Source: Bacilliculturomica massiliensis (GTDB lineage: Bacteria; Bacillota; Clostridia; Peptostreptococcales; Anaerovoracaceae). Taken from it: 64,000 bases of DNA. The notes under the pieces are model-generated. The model was not told where the DNA came from. It did no database searches and saw only the letters and a program-made list of their open reading frames with translations. Shown in pieces: positions 1 through 7,013 of the stretch (the first letter of the stretch is position 1; each line of letters opens with the position of its first letter). The stretch covers positions 1-64,000 of the forward strand of contig NZ_LR027599.1 of NCBI RefSeq assembly GCF_900605495.1, given 5' to 3'. Both the position numbers and the translations under genes were made by a program.

Positions 1-194
1 CTCTCGCCCAGAATGCTCATCGGAAATCCATGCTCCTCAAGGATCTGCCGGGGCAGCTTCCCCTTTCTATATTCTTGATAAAAGAGTTCCTTGAATTCTT
101 TCGTGAGATAGAGGGTGTTGGGTGTAATGTTGTAGGTATATGGGTTCTCTTGCAGCAGTTTTATCTGCTCTTCTGTGAACGGTATTTTGCTCAT
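1..194 (-). CDS. IS3-type transposase OrfA / HTH protein (3' part outside window)
   Basis: The readable part begins MSKIPFTEEQIKLLQENPYT and contains LTKEFKELFYQEY and LPRQILEEHGFP, a pattern I recognise from the HTH subunit found with IS3-family transposases in Clostridia. It would bind element ends as part of the transposase. The start is set by AGGAGG five bases upstream of ATG at 194. The gene is cut by the window edge, so whether it is intact and followed by the catalytic DDE subunit is unknown. Confidence 0.6.
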   Translation of the reverse strand, partial: MSKIPFTEEQIKLLQENPYTYNITPNTLYLTKEFKELFYQEYRKGKLPRQILEEHGFPMSILGE

Positions 195-330
195 GACGAC
201 CTCCTGATGTCCCTAGCGTACCATACACAAAAGCGAATGTCTATTTTGCAGGATACACCAAAACCCTAGCGGGCTGTGTGTCCATAATTGGGGTATCTAA
301 AATCTGGTCGTGTCCACACTTATGGGTACA
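1..330 (-). mobile_element. Partial IS3-like insertion sequence (left end of window)
   Basis: The first 194 bases encode the start of an IS3-type HTH transposase subunit. About 135 bp upstream is a plausible element tip reading inward TGTACCCATAAGTGTGGACA, with a second TGGACACA nearby. IS3-family tips usually begin with TG. The other end lies outside the window, so the boundary at 330 is inferred and no target duplication can be checked. Confidence 0.5.
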
Positions 331-353
331 GTATAGAACTCAATAAATAATGG

Positions 354-418
354 GATCTCACCTATTATACAGCTCTTTTTCGGTGAGATCGAAAAAAAAA
401 TCTGCATTTCACCTATTT
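354..418. repeat. ATAGGYGAAA-type palindromic intergenic repeat, copy 1
   Basis: GATCTCACC (354-362) pairs perfectly with GGTGAGATC (382-390). The second arm can alternatively pair with ATTTCACC (406-413) across a run of nine A. The same motif and poly-A loop recur near 49.8 kb and 57.3 kb. It lies about 240 bp beyond the stop of the Rrf2 gene with a GC-rich repeat tract between. It is not a recognised family. Confidence 0.55.
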
Positions 419-524
419 ACCCTAAGATGCCTCCACCGATCAGGTACTGACAGCTGCCGGGGACCGCCAATTGTTCGCCGCCAACCTAGAACCTGTCCAG
501 TATCGACATCCCGCCGCCGGCTAA

Positions 525-602
525 CGATCCGCCGGAAGGCCCAACACCCCGACGCCGGCCATCGATCCGCCGGGAGACCAACACCCCGCCGGCCATCGAT
601 CC
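525..602. repeat. GC-rich imperfect tandem repeat (about 34-38 bp unit)
   Basis: Two adjacent units each start CGATCCGCCGG and contain CCAACACCCCG followed by CGCCGGCCAT. The tract fills the spacer between the IS end and the Rrf2 stop codon. No coding sense is supported. Similar tracts occur in other host spacers of this window. Confidence 0.6.
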
Positions 603-651
603 CGCTTTCTCACTGCCGCCCGATCATTCCAACTTCTGTGGAACTGACCGG

Positions 652-1062
652 TCAGCCGAAGATCTTCCGGTCGATGTCCGCTATTGTGATATGCTCCAGC
701 TTTTCCCTGCACAGCGTATCCAACTGCGCGCAGATGCCGTCCATGATGTCCGCCATACCCGAAGCCACCAGACATATCATATCTTTATTTCCCGATCGCC
801 AGGATGCGGAGACCAGTTTGGCCTCCACCGCGTCGGATATCTGTCTCAGATCCACGCTCTTCGGATCTCTGTCGAAGAGGTAACCTCCCTCGGCTCCTTC
901 TTTCGTCACTACCAGCCCCGCTTTTTTCAGCTTTGCCATCACCTTCCGGATCCGGGCCGGATTGGTACAGACGTTCTGCGCCAGAAGTTCGCTGGACAGC
1001 GTGGTCTGTTTGTGATTCAGATAGACCAGCGCATGAACTGCTATGGTAAATTCTCCTGTCAT
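652..1062 (-). CDS. Rrf2 family transcriptional regulator
   Basis: A 136-residue protein starting MTGEFTIAVHALVYLNH, with the winged-helix pattern of Rrf2 proteins (LSSELLAQNVCTNPARIRKV, then a KAGLV..EGAEGGYL wing). Rrf2 regulators sense Fe-S clusters, nitric oxide or redox state. This one lacks the classic three-cysteine cluster motif but has Cys in the recognition-helix region and near the C-terminus, which resembles thiol-sensing YwnA-like members. The start is chosen because GGAGGAA precedes ATG at 1062; an upstream in-frame extension lacks a ribosome site. It sits just after the RclA-like reductase on the same strand but has its own promoter. It probably regulates that gene (inference). 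Confidence 0.8.
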   Translation of the reverse strand: MTGEFTIAVHALVYLNHKQTTLSSELLAQNVCTNPARIRKVMAKLKKAGLVVTKEGAEGGYLFDRDPKSVDLRQISDAVEAKLVSASWRSGNKDMICLVASGMADIMDGICAQLDTLCREKLEHITIADIDRKIFG

Positions 1063-1139
1063 GAGTTCCTCCTTTCCGACGCGTTGGGCATCACAGATAA
1101 ACCTGTAAACCCTGTTCAATGCATCCGTTCCTGTTATTT

Positions 1140-1169
1140 ATCATATCAGATCATCCGCACAGTTGACAA
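1140..1169 (-). promoter_or_regulatory. Sigma-A promoter for the Rrf2 gene
   Basis: Minus strand TTGTCA (1164-1169), 18-bp spacer, TATGAT (1140-1145), about 80 bp upstream of the Rrf2 start. Confidence 0.55.
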
Positions 1170-1181
1170 GAACATCTATTC

Positions 1182-2561
1182 TCAGGAAAACAGATCGTTC
1201 AGAGCTTCACTCATCGTGGGGTGAGTAAAGATCTGGTCCCGCAGCACAGTGTAGTGCACATCCAGATCCATCGCCAGCTTGACGATATTGATCATTTCGT
1301 GGGATTCCTCACAGAACAACATAGCGCCCAGGATCCGGCCGGTCTCCTGGTCGATGACCGCCTTCAGCAGGCCCCGTGGCTGTTTCAGCACCTGCGCCTT
1401 TGGAATGGCCGCCGCCGGAAGTTTTGCGATCCTCACATGATAACCTGCGGCTCGGGCTTCTCTCTCGTTCAGACCCACCCGTGAGAAGGAGGGCTCCAAA
1501 AACACGCTGTAGGGCACATTGCGGCGCTGATCAGCCGTGTAATTCGGCTTCCCGCTGCTGCATCCCTCGCAGAGCTGCGACCACACGATGCGGAAATCGT
1601 CCAGCGAAACGTAAGTAAACTGCAGGCCGCCGGCCACATCTCCCATGGCCCAGATATTTTCCGCCGTAGTTTTTCTGTTGTCATCTACTTTTACGGCGCC
1701 CCGCGGCGTCAGTTCTACTCCTGCAGCCTCTGCGTTCAATCCCTCTGTATTCGGTCTGCGCCCTGTGGCCACCAAAATAGCGTCTGCCTCCAGTTCCAGA
1801 CTTTCGCCTTTCCACCGGTACACGATCCGGGAGACCTCCGGACCATCCTCAAACTTTTCCACTTCCGCGCCGAGCCGGAAGTTCACGCCTTTTTCTTCCA
1901 GGACTCCGCGGATCTCCGCCGCCATATCCTCGTCCTCTTTCGGCAGGAAGACCCCGCCGTCCTGAAACACCGTGACCTGAGAACCGAATCCGGAATAAAT
2001 AGAAGCAAACTCCATTCCGATGTAACCGCCTCCTATGATGGCCATACGCCGCGGCAGCGTCTCCAGATCCAGCATGGTCTCACTGAAATAGACCCGCGAA
2101 TTGTCTTTCAGCCCCTCGATAGGCGGGATCACCGGCTCCGCTCCTGTGTTGATGAAGATCTTATCCCCCTCCAGGACCAGCGTTTCCTCCGCCGTGCTCA
2201 CTTCCACGGTATCGGCGGAAAGAAATCTGGCCTGACCGTTGTAAATGTCCACGTTATTCATATCGTTCAGCTTATCGAAATTCTTCTTGCGCAGCGCGGT
2301 GGTCAACCCGCGCTTTTCCTCTATAGCGGCTGCGTAAAACGCGGCCTTTTCCTCAAAGGACCATTCCGGATTGTGCGCCGCCTGCTTCGCGTTCTTTACC
2401 AGAGATTTTGAAGGAATGCAGCCCACATTGATGCAGGTGCCGCCGTACATCCTGTCTGATCTCTCGATGACCGCCACGGTCTTTCCCGCAGCCGCCAGCT
2501 TTCCTGCCAGTGTCTTCCCGCCTTTTCCAAATCCAATTATGACCGCATCGTATCGTTCCAT
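1182..2561 (-). CDS. RclA-like flavin-dependent disulfide reductase (putative hypothiocyanous acid reductase)
   Basis: A 459-residue class I pyridine nucleotide-disulfide oxidoreductase. The N-terminus has the FAD-binding AVIIGFGKGGKTLAGKLA followed by the redox pair in GGTCINVGCIPSK; the NAD(P)-binding GGGYIGMEFAS is near residue 185; the C-terminal dimerisation part has SHEMINI, DQIFTHPTMSEALNDLF and VPYSVF. These stretches match E. coli RclA more closely than mercuric reductase, and the protein lacks an N-terminal metal-binding domain. RclA-type enzymes reduce HOSCN or protect against chlorine oxidants (family knowledge). ATG follows GGGGGAGG. Paired with an Rrf2 regulator, it is likely an oxidant-defence unit. 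Confidence 0.85.
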   Translation of the reverse strand: MERYDAVIIGFGKGGKTLAGKLAAAGKTVAVIERSDRMYGGTCINVGCIPSKSLVKNAKQAAHNPEWSFEEKAAFYAAAIEEKRGLTTALRKKNFDKLNDMNNVDIYNGQARFLSADTVEVSTAEETLVLEGDKIFINTGAEPVIPPIEGLKDNSRVYFSETMLDLETLPRRMAIIGGGYIGMEFASIYSGFGSQVTVFQDGGVFLPKEDEDMAAEIRGVLEEKGVNFRLGAEVEKFEDGPEVSRIVYRWKGESLELEADAILVATGRRPNTEGLNAEAAGVELTPRGAVKVDDNRKTTAENIWAMGDVAGGLQFTYVSLDDFRIVWSQLCEGCSSGKPNYTADQRRNVPYSVFLEPSFSRVGLNEREARAAGYHVRIAKLPAAAIPKAQVLKQPRGLLKAVIDQETGRILGAMLFCEESHEMINIVKLAMDLDVHYTVLRDQIFTHPTMSEALNDLFS

Positions 2562-2624
2562 ATAGAAGCCTCCCCCACTTTATTGCCCTGATCCACTATT
2601 TTGTTCTGTCCCCGGTACGGACCG

Positions 2625-3668
2625 TCAGTTAGCCGCCTTCCGGACCTCTTCCAGCGTTTCCCGGATGATCTTTTCCCACTTGTCCTTGGTCTTTGAGCCG
2701 CTGTAGACGTCACCGGTGAGGTTTCCGTCCTTATCCACGAAAAACGTAAAGGGGATCGTCCTGACGGAAGCTACTCCCGCGTAGAGCAAGTCCTCCGACG
2801 GGATCAGGTGCAGATAATCCGCTCCGGTCTTTTCGATGATCTCCTGAGCCGTCTCCAGCTGTTCCTTTGAAACGGACAGATCCTGATTCAGCACGTCTGT
2901 GACGATGCCCACGATCTGAAATCCCTTTCCTTCGTATTCTCTGTTGATCTCTCCAAGCTCGGGCATCTCTCTGATACAAGGTCCGCAGAATGTCCCCCAG
3001 ATGTTGACCATCGTCAGATCGTAATCCGCGAATATACTTTCATCCACCGCGTTCCCATTCACATCCTCCGCCTTAAAATTGGAGAAAGAGGGATCCGCTG
3101 ATTCTTCAGGATCCTGCGTGTTGGGAGACGCGGTTCCCGCCTGACCGCTGCCGTCTGCCGTACCTGCAGCGTCCCCCGTCTGTCCTTCTCCGCCCTGTGA
3201 CCCTTCTGCCTGCCCTGCTCCAGCCTCTGCACTGCTGTCGTCAGCCGCCGGACCAGAAACAGTCTCATAAGGCCAATCTTTGATTCCTCCGAAATCAAAA
3301 ACGTTGGTGTAACCAAGACCGATCAGCTTTTCCGCCGCCTGCTGGCTGTCTTCTCCGCTTTTGGAGTAGATCAGGATCTCCGCGTCCTTATCCGGCAGCT
3401 GGGCGGGCGGTTCTTCCCCAATGGTCTCGCTGGGGATCATCAGCGCCCCTTCAATATGACTTTCTTCGTATTCTTCCTTTGTCCGCACATCAACCACGGC
3501 GACGTGGTCTTCGCTGTTGATGCGGTCGTATGCTTCCTCCGCCGTCAGCTTATTGTACGATCCGTCAGCGCTGCCGCCGTCATCTTCGCCTGCGCCTCCG
3601 CAGGCCGCCAGAACGCCGATCAGCAGTAACAATACGGCAGCTCCGGCCCATAACTTCATTTTTTTCAT
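2625..3668 (-). CDS. Rhodanese-TlpA fusion lipoprotein (thiol-disulfide oxidoreductase)
   Basis: A 347-residue lipoprotein. The signal peptide ends VLAAC, so it should be anchored outside the membrane. A rhodanese-like domain (about 40-135, VDVRTKEEYEESHIEGA) is followed by a Gly/Ala/Gln-rich linker (about 145-195) and a TlpA/ResA thioredoxin-like domain with GTFCGPCIREMP. The rhodanese active-site loop reads YSKSGED, with Ser where the catalytic Cys is expected, so this domain is probably not a sulfurtransferase. The C-terminal domain is closely similar to the lipoprotein at 5257-5967. The neighbouring membrane 4Fe-4S protein may supply electrons (inference). AGAGGTG precedes the ATG. It has its own promoter and operator. 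Confidence 0.85.
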   Translation of the reverse strand: MKKMKLWAGAAVLLLLIGVLAACGGAGEDDGGSADGSYNKLTAEEAYDRINSEDHVAVVDVRTKEEYEESHIEGALMIPSETIGEEPPAQLPDKDAEILIYSKSGEDSQQAAEKLIGLGYTNVFDFGGIKDWPYETVSGPAADDSSAEAGAGQAEGSQGGEGQTGDAAGTADGSGQAGTASPNTQDPEESADPSFSNFKAEDVNGNAVDESIFADYDLTMVNIWGTFCGPCIREMPELGEINREYEGKGFQIVGIVTDVLNQDLSVSKEQLETAQEIIEKTGADYLHLIPSEDLLYAGVASVRTIPFTFFVDKDGNLTGDVYSGSKTKDKWEKIIRETLEEVRKAAN

Positions 3669-3790
3669 TCTTTCACCTCTCCAGACTCATGGTCTTATTT
3701 CTCACTACTCTGATTTTCCCCTGCGTCGTCCGCTCCGGCGCTGATCTACGATTCTTCTCCGAAACTGTAATTCCATAAGTTTCAGTTTGT

Positions 3791-3825
3791 ACTGTAATAA
3801 TATCAATTACAGTTATGTTTGTCAA
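3791..3825 (-). promoter_or_regulatory. Sigma-A promoter with overlapping palindromic operator
   Basis: Minus strand TTGACA (3820-3825), exactly 17 bp, TATTAT (3797-3802). A perfect inverted repeat ACTGTAAT-N7-ATTACAGT (3791-3798 and 3806-3813) covers the -10 and part of the spacer. A further ACTGTAATT lies at 3764-3772. It should be the binding site of a repressor for the rhodanese-TlpA gene; the regulator is unknown. Confidence 0.75.
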
Positions 3826-3883
3826 GTACTCATTCGTATTCTTTTTCATTTCCAGAGCAGAAAAATGTTTTATTAAAAATTCC

Positions 3884-3980
3884 CTTCGGAAACATATTCG
3901 CCCTGCAGGCTCACTTTCACAACGTAACTTTTTTGTAACATGCAGAAATGTAACCGACCATATTTCCCCTGTTATAAAAA
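3884..3980. repeat. Dispersed intergenic repeat of about 100 bp, copy A
   Basis: Starts CTTCGGAAACATATTCGCCC and contains GGCTCACTTT. It aligns along its length, roughly three bases in four, with 49381-49480. In both places it abuts a hairpin on its right side. No coding sense. Confidence 0.6.
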
Positions 3981-4023
3981 AACAGACGATCCGGTGGTCT
4001 CTTACCTCTCCGGATCGCCTGTT
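3974..4023 (-). terminator. Rho-independent terminator after the 4Fe-4S protein gene
   Basis: Minus strand stem AACAGGCGATCCGG (4010-4023) pairs with CCGGATCGTCTGTT (3981-3994) with one mismatch, then a T-rich tail. It separates the three-gene thiol operon from the rhodanese-TlpA gene. Confidence 0.85.
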
Positions 4024-4045
4024 CTTAAAAAATCAGATAGAACGA

Positions 4046-5086
4046 TCAATGTCTGTCCTCAACGCTGTCCGCACTGCTTTCCACCGCGCCGCTGGTCCCT
4101 GCATTTCCCACGGCTCCGCCCCTTCGGATCAGGTCCGCAGGCCCCGTGAGCCGGATCGCCCCGTGGGGGCAGGCTTTCACACAGTCGCCGCAGCGGATGC
4201 ATTCCACGCTGGCCGGCTTTTCCCACACCGGAATGTCCATGCCGCAGGTCTTCTGACAGACGCCGCACTTCGTACAGATATCCCGGTCCACCTGCAGCCG
4301 GCAGAGCGAGACTGGATTGAATACGCCGTACATGGCCCCCAGCGGACAGAGATACCGGCAAAACGGCCGATACACGACCACGGACAAAAGCACCAGCACC
4401 GCCAGCACTGCCACTTTCCACAAAAACAACCCTCCCGCAGCCTCCTGCAGGCCGGGATCGCCCGCTACCAGAGGAATCCCCGCCATCAGCGTGCCGCTGG
4501 GACAGATATACTTACAAAACCAGGGCGATCCCTGCCCGATGATATCCACCACTGTCATAGGGAGCACGATAACGAAGCCCACCAGAATGACATATTTCAG
4601 ATAACGAAGCCAACGATCTCCCGGCAGTCTGCGGAACTTTTTCACAAAGGGGATCCGGTACAATAGATCCTGTACCAGGCCGAAAGGACACAGCCAGCCG
4701 CAGACAAACCGCCCCATCAGCGCGCCCACCGCCATGAGAAATCCCACGATATAAAAAGAAAAATTAAAATTTCGACTGCCCAGCACCGCCTGCAGCGACC
4801 CCAGCGGACAGGCGCCGAACGCCCCTGGACAAGAATAACAGGAGAGACCGGGCACGCAGAAATGCTTCAGATCTCCTGCATATATGGTTGTATTCGCAAA
4901 ACCCGCCGCGTATCCGTTTGTCAGCGCTGTGAAGCACAGCTGCACAAACAATCTGAGCCGGTTTCCTTTTTTCTTCCCGCCGCGCCCGGCGCTCCGGTTA
5001 TTTTCCGTCTGCCGCCGGCCTGCGCCGTTCTGCATGGCTGCCGGCCCCTGACGGCCCTGATCTGATGTTCTCATATTTTCCCCCAT
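4046..5086 (-). CDS. Membrane-bound 4Fe-4S electron transfer protein (NapH/YccM-like)
   Basis: A 346-residue polytopic protein with several hydrophobic spans, cysteine motifs of the CxxxCP type (CGWLCPFG, CKYICPSG, CRYLCPLG) and two ferredoxin-like clusters near the C-terminus (CTKCGVCQKTC, CIRCGDCVKACP). This arrangement is typical of NapH/NosR/CcoG-type proteins that pass electrons across or along the membrane. It lies 12 bp downstream of the CXXC protein and in an operon with a TlpA lipoprotein, so a role in driving thiol reduction outside the cell is a good inference. The first ATG (5086) has no clear ribosome site; ATG at 5074 follows GGGGGA and is an alternative. Confidence 0.8.
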   Translation of the reverse strand: MGENMRTSDQGRQGPAAMQNGAGRRQTENNRSAGRGGKKKGNRLRLFVQLCFTALTNGYAAGFANTTIYAGDLKHFCVPGLSCYSCPGAFGACPLGSLQAVLGSRNFNFSFYIVGFLMAVGALMGRFVCGWLCPFGLVQDLLYRIPFVKKFRRLPGDRWLRYLKYVILVGFVIVLPMTVVDIIGQGSPWFCKYICPSGTLMAGIPLVAGDPGLQEAAGGLFLWKVAVLAVLVLLSVVVYRPFCRYLCPLGAMYGVFNPVSLCRLQVDRDICTKCGVCQKTCGMDIPVWEKPASVECIRCGDCVKACPHGAIRLTGPADLIRRGGAVGNAGTSGAVESSADSVEDRH

Positions 5087-5098
5087 TGAAACACTCTT

Positions 5099-5260
5099 CT
5101 ATCCGATGCCGATGCATTCCAGGCATATATTGACTGCCTTAATAAAAACCGTTGCCATTTCGCCTCTGTAAATTCCAACCGCCATAAACACCGCGCCCGC
5201 CGCTAACAGCAGCACACCCGCTGTCCGGCGCTTTCCGATTCCACCGCTTCGCTCCTTCAT
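5099..5260 (-). CDS. CD1871A-type small CXXC membrane protein
   Basis: A 53-residue protein: basic N-terminus (MKERSGGIGKRR), one hydrophobic span (AGVLLLAAGAVFMAVGIY), then RGEMATVFIKAVNICLECIG at the very C-terminus. The C-terminal CLEC pair identifies it with the CXXC family named after C. difficile CD1871A, whose function is not established. ATG at 5260 follows AGGAGG and overlaps the TGA of the upstream TlpA gene as ATGA, so the two are translationally coupled. A longer reading frame start has no ribosome site. Placed between a TlpA lipoprotein and a 4Fe-4S membrane protein, it may relay electrons or thiols between them (inference). Confidence 0.85.
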   Translation of the reverse strand: MKERSGGIGKRRTAGVLLLAAGAVFMAVGIYRGEMATVFIKAVNICLECIGIG

Positions 5261-5967
5261 CGTACCTCCTCCAGCGTATCTCTGATGATCCGCTCCCATT
5301 TGTCCTTGCTCCTGGCTCCGCTGTAGACGTCGCCCACTAAATTTCCGTTCTTATCCACAAAAAAGGTCGTAGGATAGCTGCGGATGGACGCGATCCCGGC
5401 GTAGAGCAGGTCGATGGAGGGGACCAGATGCGGATAATTTGCCTCTGTCTTTTCCACTACCTCTCTGGCCAGCTGGATCTGCTCCGTGTTCACGCTCAGA
5501 TCCTCGTTCAGCACGTCGATCACGATCCCCACTACCTGCACGCCCTCGTCGGCATACTCTTCGCTGATCTCTCCCAGCTCGGGCATTTCCTGCAGGCAAT
5601 ACGTGCAGAAAGTTCCCCACACATTCACCATGGTGAGATCGTAGTCCGCGAAAATGCTCTGATCCACGTCGTTGCCGTCTATGTCCACTGCCTTGAAACT
5701 GGAAAAGCTGGGCGTCCCGACGCCGTCTCCCGCGCCCTCTTCTCCCTCCGCTCCCGTCTCTCCGTCTGTTCCATCGGCCGTCCCCCCGGCTCCGTCATTC
5801 CCTGAAAGCGCGCCGCCGGCTCCCGCGGCAGCTTGTTCTCCTGCCCCGCTGATCCCGTTCTCCCCCAGGGCTTCCCCGCCGCCACAGGCGCCCAGCACGA
5901 CCAGCAAACTGACCATTAAAAGCAGCGCTGCTGTCCGCGGCAGAAGTCTGCATTTCTTTTCTCTCAT
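5257..5967 (-). CDS. TlpA/ResA-like thiol-disulfide oxidoreductase lipoprotein
   Basis: A lipoprotein with signal ending VVLGAC, a Gly/Ala/Glu-rich linker (about 25-75), and a thioredoxin-like domain with GTFCTYCLQEMPELGEI, a CTYC redox pair in place of the more usual CGPC. It is closely similar to the C-terminal half of the protein at 2625-3668 but lacks the rhodanese domain. The reading frame stays open upstream through the phage attachment site, but a lipoprotein signal and AAAGG eight bases upstream select the ATG at 5967 (5973 is also possible). First gene of the operon with the CXXC and 4Fe-4S membrane proteins. Confidence 0.85.
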   Translation of the reverse strand: MREKKCRLLPRTAALLLMVSLLVVLGACGGGEALGENGISGAGEQAAAGAGGALSGNDGAGGTADGTDGETGAEGEEGAGDGVGTPSFSSFKAVDIDGNDVDQSIFADYDLTMVNVWGTFCTYCLQEMPELGEISEEYADEGVQVVGIVIDVLNEDLSVNTEQIQLAREVVEKTEANYPHLVPSIDLLYAGIASIRSYPTTFFVDKNGNLVGDVYSGARSKDKWERIIRDTLEEVR

Positions 5968-6103
5968 TCTCATTACCTTTCCCCGTGTCCACTCTGCAGA
6001 GTCGTCTGAAATTTTCTTGCTGAATATGATGGCTCTTTTCTTCCTATATAAATTATCTCCGTACACAGACCGCGGCGTATATCCCTGAATTATTAAAACA
6101 AAA

Positions 6104-6139
6104 CGCCCCGGACAACGTTTATAACGTCCGTCCGGGGCG
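6104..6139 (-). terminator. Original host terminator of tRNA-Sec, displaced by the prophage
   Basis: A perfect 10-bp stem (6104-6113 with 6130-6139, CGCCCCGGAC) followed on the minus strand by TTTTGTTTTAAT. In the uninterrupted chromosome it would lie about seven bases beyond the CCA of tRNA-Sec; the prophage now separates them. Confidence 0.85.
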
Positions 6140-6145
6140 TCGATC

Positions 6146-6175
6146 TCTGGCGGAAGTATGTGGGAATCGAACCCA
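6146..6175. repeat. Phage attachment site, left copy (attL)
   Basis: Identical over 30 bp to 43857-43886. It reproduces the T-arm and 3' acceptor strand of tRNA-Sec with CCA plus two bases, but has no 5' tRNA part. The flanking bases differ immediately outside the 30 bp. Confidence 0.95.
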
Positions 6176-6211
6176 ACTAAAAACAAACAAACTCGTTGAA
6201 AACACTAGCCT

Positions 6212-6337
6212 TCAGCGTTGTTGTGTTGAATTTTGTGTTGCATCACCGTCCGTTTCTTCCTTATCGTCAAAATCGTCCCCTACGAAACGTTCTAAAATTC
6301 CGTACTCAATATCATCATATAGTCCTATGTATACCAT
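6212..6337 (-). CDS. Small acidic phage protein, LexA-box controlled, unknown function
   Basis: A 41-residue protein starting MVYIGLYDDIEYGILERFVG, rich in Asp and Glu through its middle (GDDFDDKEETDGD). I do not recognise a family. The start is chosen because GAAGGA lies seven bases upstream of ATG at 6337; a longer frame lacks a ribosome site and would run through the operator. A strong promoter with an SOS-type palindrome in its spacer lies 65-95 bp upstream. It is the last phage gene before attL. A DNA-mimic, antirepressor or similar induction-linked role is conceivable but is only inference from charge and regulation. The stop lies among integrase arm-type sites. Confidence 0.55.
   Translation of the reverse strand: MVYIGLYDDIEYGILERFVGDDFDDKEETDGDATQNSTQQR
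6221..6243. repeat. Integrase arm-type sites, left end
   Basis: TTGTGTTGCAT at 6233-6243, identical to 43712-43722, and a partial TTGTGTTGAA at 6221-6230. Such repeats in both phage arms are typical binding sites for the N-terminal domain of lambda-type integrases. Confidence 0.55.
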
Positions 6338-6403
6338 GTCAATCCTTCTTTCTCCTCGATGCTTGCTGACCAAAAACACACCGCGCGAAATTTCCCTGAA
6401 AAC

Positions 6404-6433
6404 ATTATAGCGCGAACATACGTTCTCGATCAA
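6404..6433 (-). promoter_or_regulatory. Promoter with embedded LexA (SOS) box
   Basis: Minus strand TTGATC (6428-6433), 18 bp, TATAAT (6404-6409). The spacer holds CGAACATACGTTCT on the plus strand (6413-6426), one mismatch from the Gram-positive LexA consensus CGAACN4GTTCG. It drives the small acidic gene. Confidence 0.7.
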
Positions 6434-6710
6434 CCGTTAATCCTGATTTTACACCCTGTAATTTTTACTTAATTGTAAATCACTTGAAGCCATAAATTTT
6501 TGATTATAGCATATAACCAGGAAGTATATTGTCACAATAGATATGCCATTATATACGCTCCCCTTTCGTAGTCTCTCGCAGATGCTATGATGTATTCTAC
6601 ATAATATAAGATGCTTTTTGGGCACTGCTATCGCGCAAATTTCGCGCTCCAATTCTTGGTATTTTTTTTGTGTTCCTTCATATTTATATATGCGTTTTCA
6701 AGGCACAAAA
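6434..6710. other. AT-rich phage spacer without a supported gene
   Basis: A 67-codon minus-strand frame (6449-6652) is open, but it has no ribosome site, its composition follows the AT-rich background, and it lies upstream of the LexA-boxed promoter. I see no other structure. Confidence 0.5.
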
Positions 6711-6739
6711 ATAACCCGCGCTCCCACAACGCGGGTTAT
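6711..6739 (-). terminator. Rho-independent terminator
   Basis: Perfect 10-bp stem ATAACCCGCG / CGCGGGTTAT (6711-6720 with 6730-6739), then TTTTTGTG on the minus strand. It ends whatever is transcribed leftwards from 6740-7010, where no protein gene is seen. Confidence 0.85.
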
Positions 6740-7010
6740 CGTCTCCTGCTTGCCTGATAGGTAAGTGAGAGGATACATTTACTATACCCTGGCCGCTTTG
6801 CAGCGGTCAAGAAAAATTGCAGTTTATGTAATAAACAACACGTTTTATGTCATCAAGTAAAACGGCTCGGTGGGTCCGCGTAGGAAAGGACGGTTTTCCC
6901 GCTTGCTAAACTAAGTGGTTTTTCTTTTCCGTGGACAAATTCAATAGTTTTTCCCCTTTCTGTGGACTTTACATTTTTCATGTTATCGCAGTAAGGCTTG
7001 CGCAAGTAAA
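6740..7010 (-). ncRNA. Candidate structured noncoding RNA of the prophage
   Basis: A 270-bp stretch without a plausible gene lies between two strong terminators facing left. It holds successive hairpins: GGCCGCT/AGCGGTC (6791-6808), GTTTAT/ATAAAC (6822-6836) and CGTTTTA/TAAAACG (6841-6864). Near its upstream end are two copies of a 22-bp repeat containing GTCCACRGAAA (minus strand, about 6913-6934 and 6944-6967). A weak promoter TTTACT-N17-GATAAC can be drawn at about 6983-7011. I do not recognise a known RNA family. Confidence 0.35.
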
Positions 7011-7013
7011 AAA

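Noticed and set aside
350-883. Long open frame on the plus strand across the left intergenic region
   Set aside because: It lies over GC-rich tandem repeat and antisense to the Rrf2 gene, with no ribosome site or protein-like content.
5590-5620. Selenocysteine in the TlpA-like redox motif
   Set aside because: Both motif positions are encoded by Cys codons (CTYC and CGPC), with no in-frame TGA there.
6146-6200. Second tRNA-Sec
   Set aside because: Only the 3' 28 bases of the tRNA are present; it is the attachment duplicate.
6449-6652. 67-codon minus-strand frame in the prophage left end
   Set aside because: No ribosome site, AT-background composition, upstream of the LexA-controlled promoter with no link to it.
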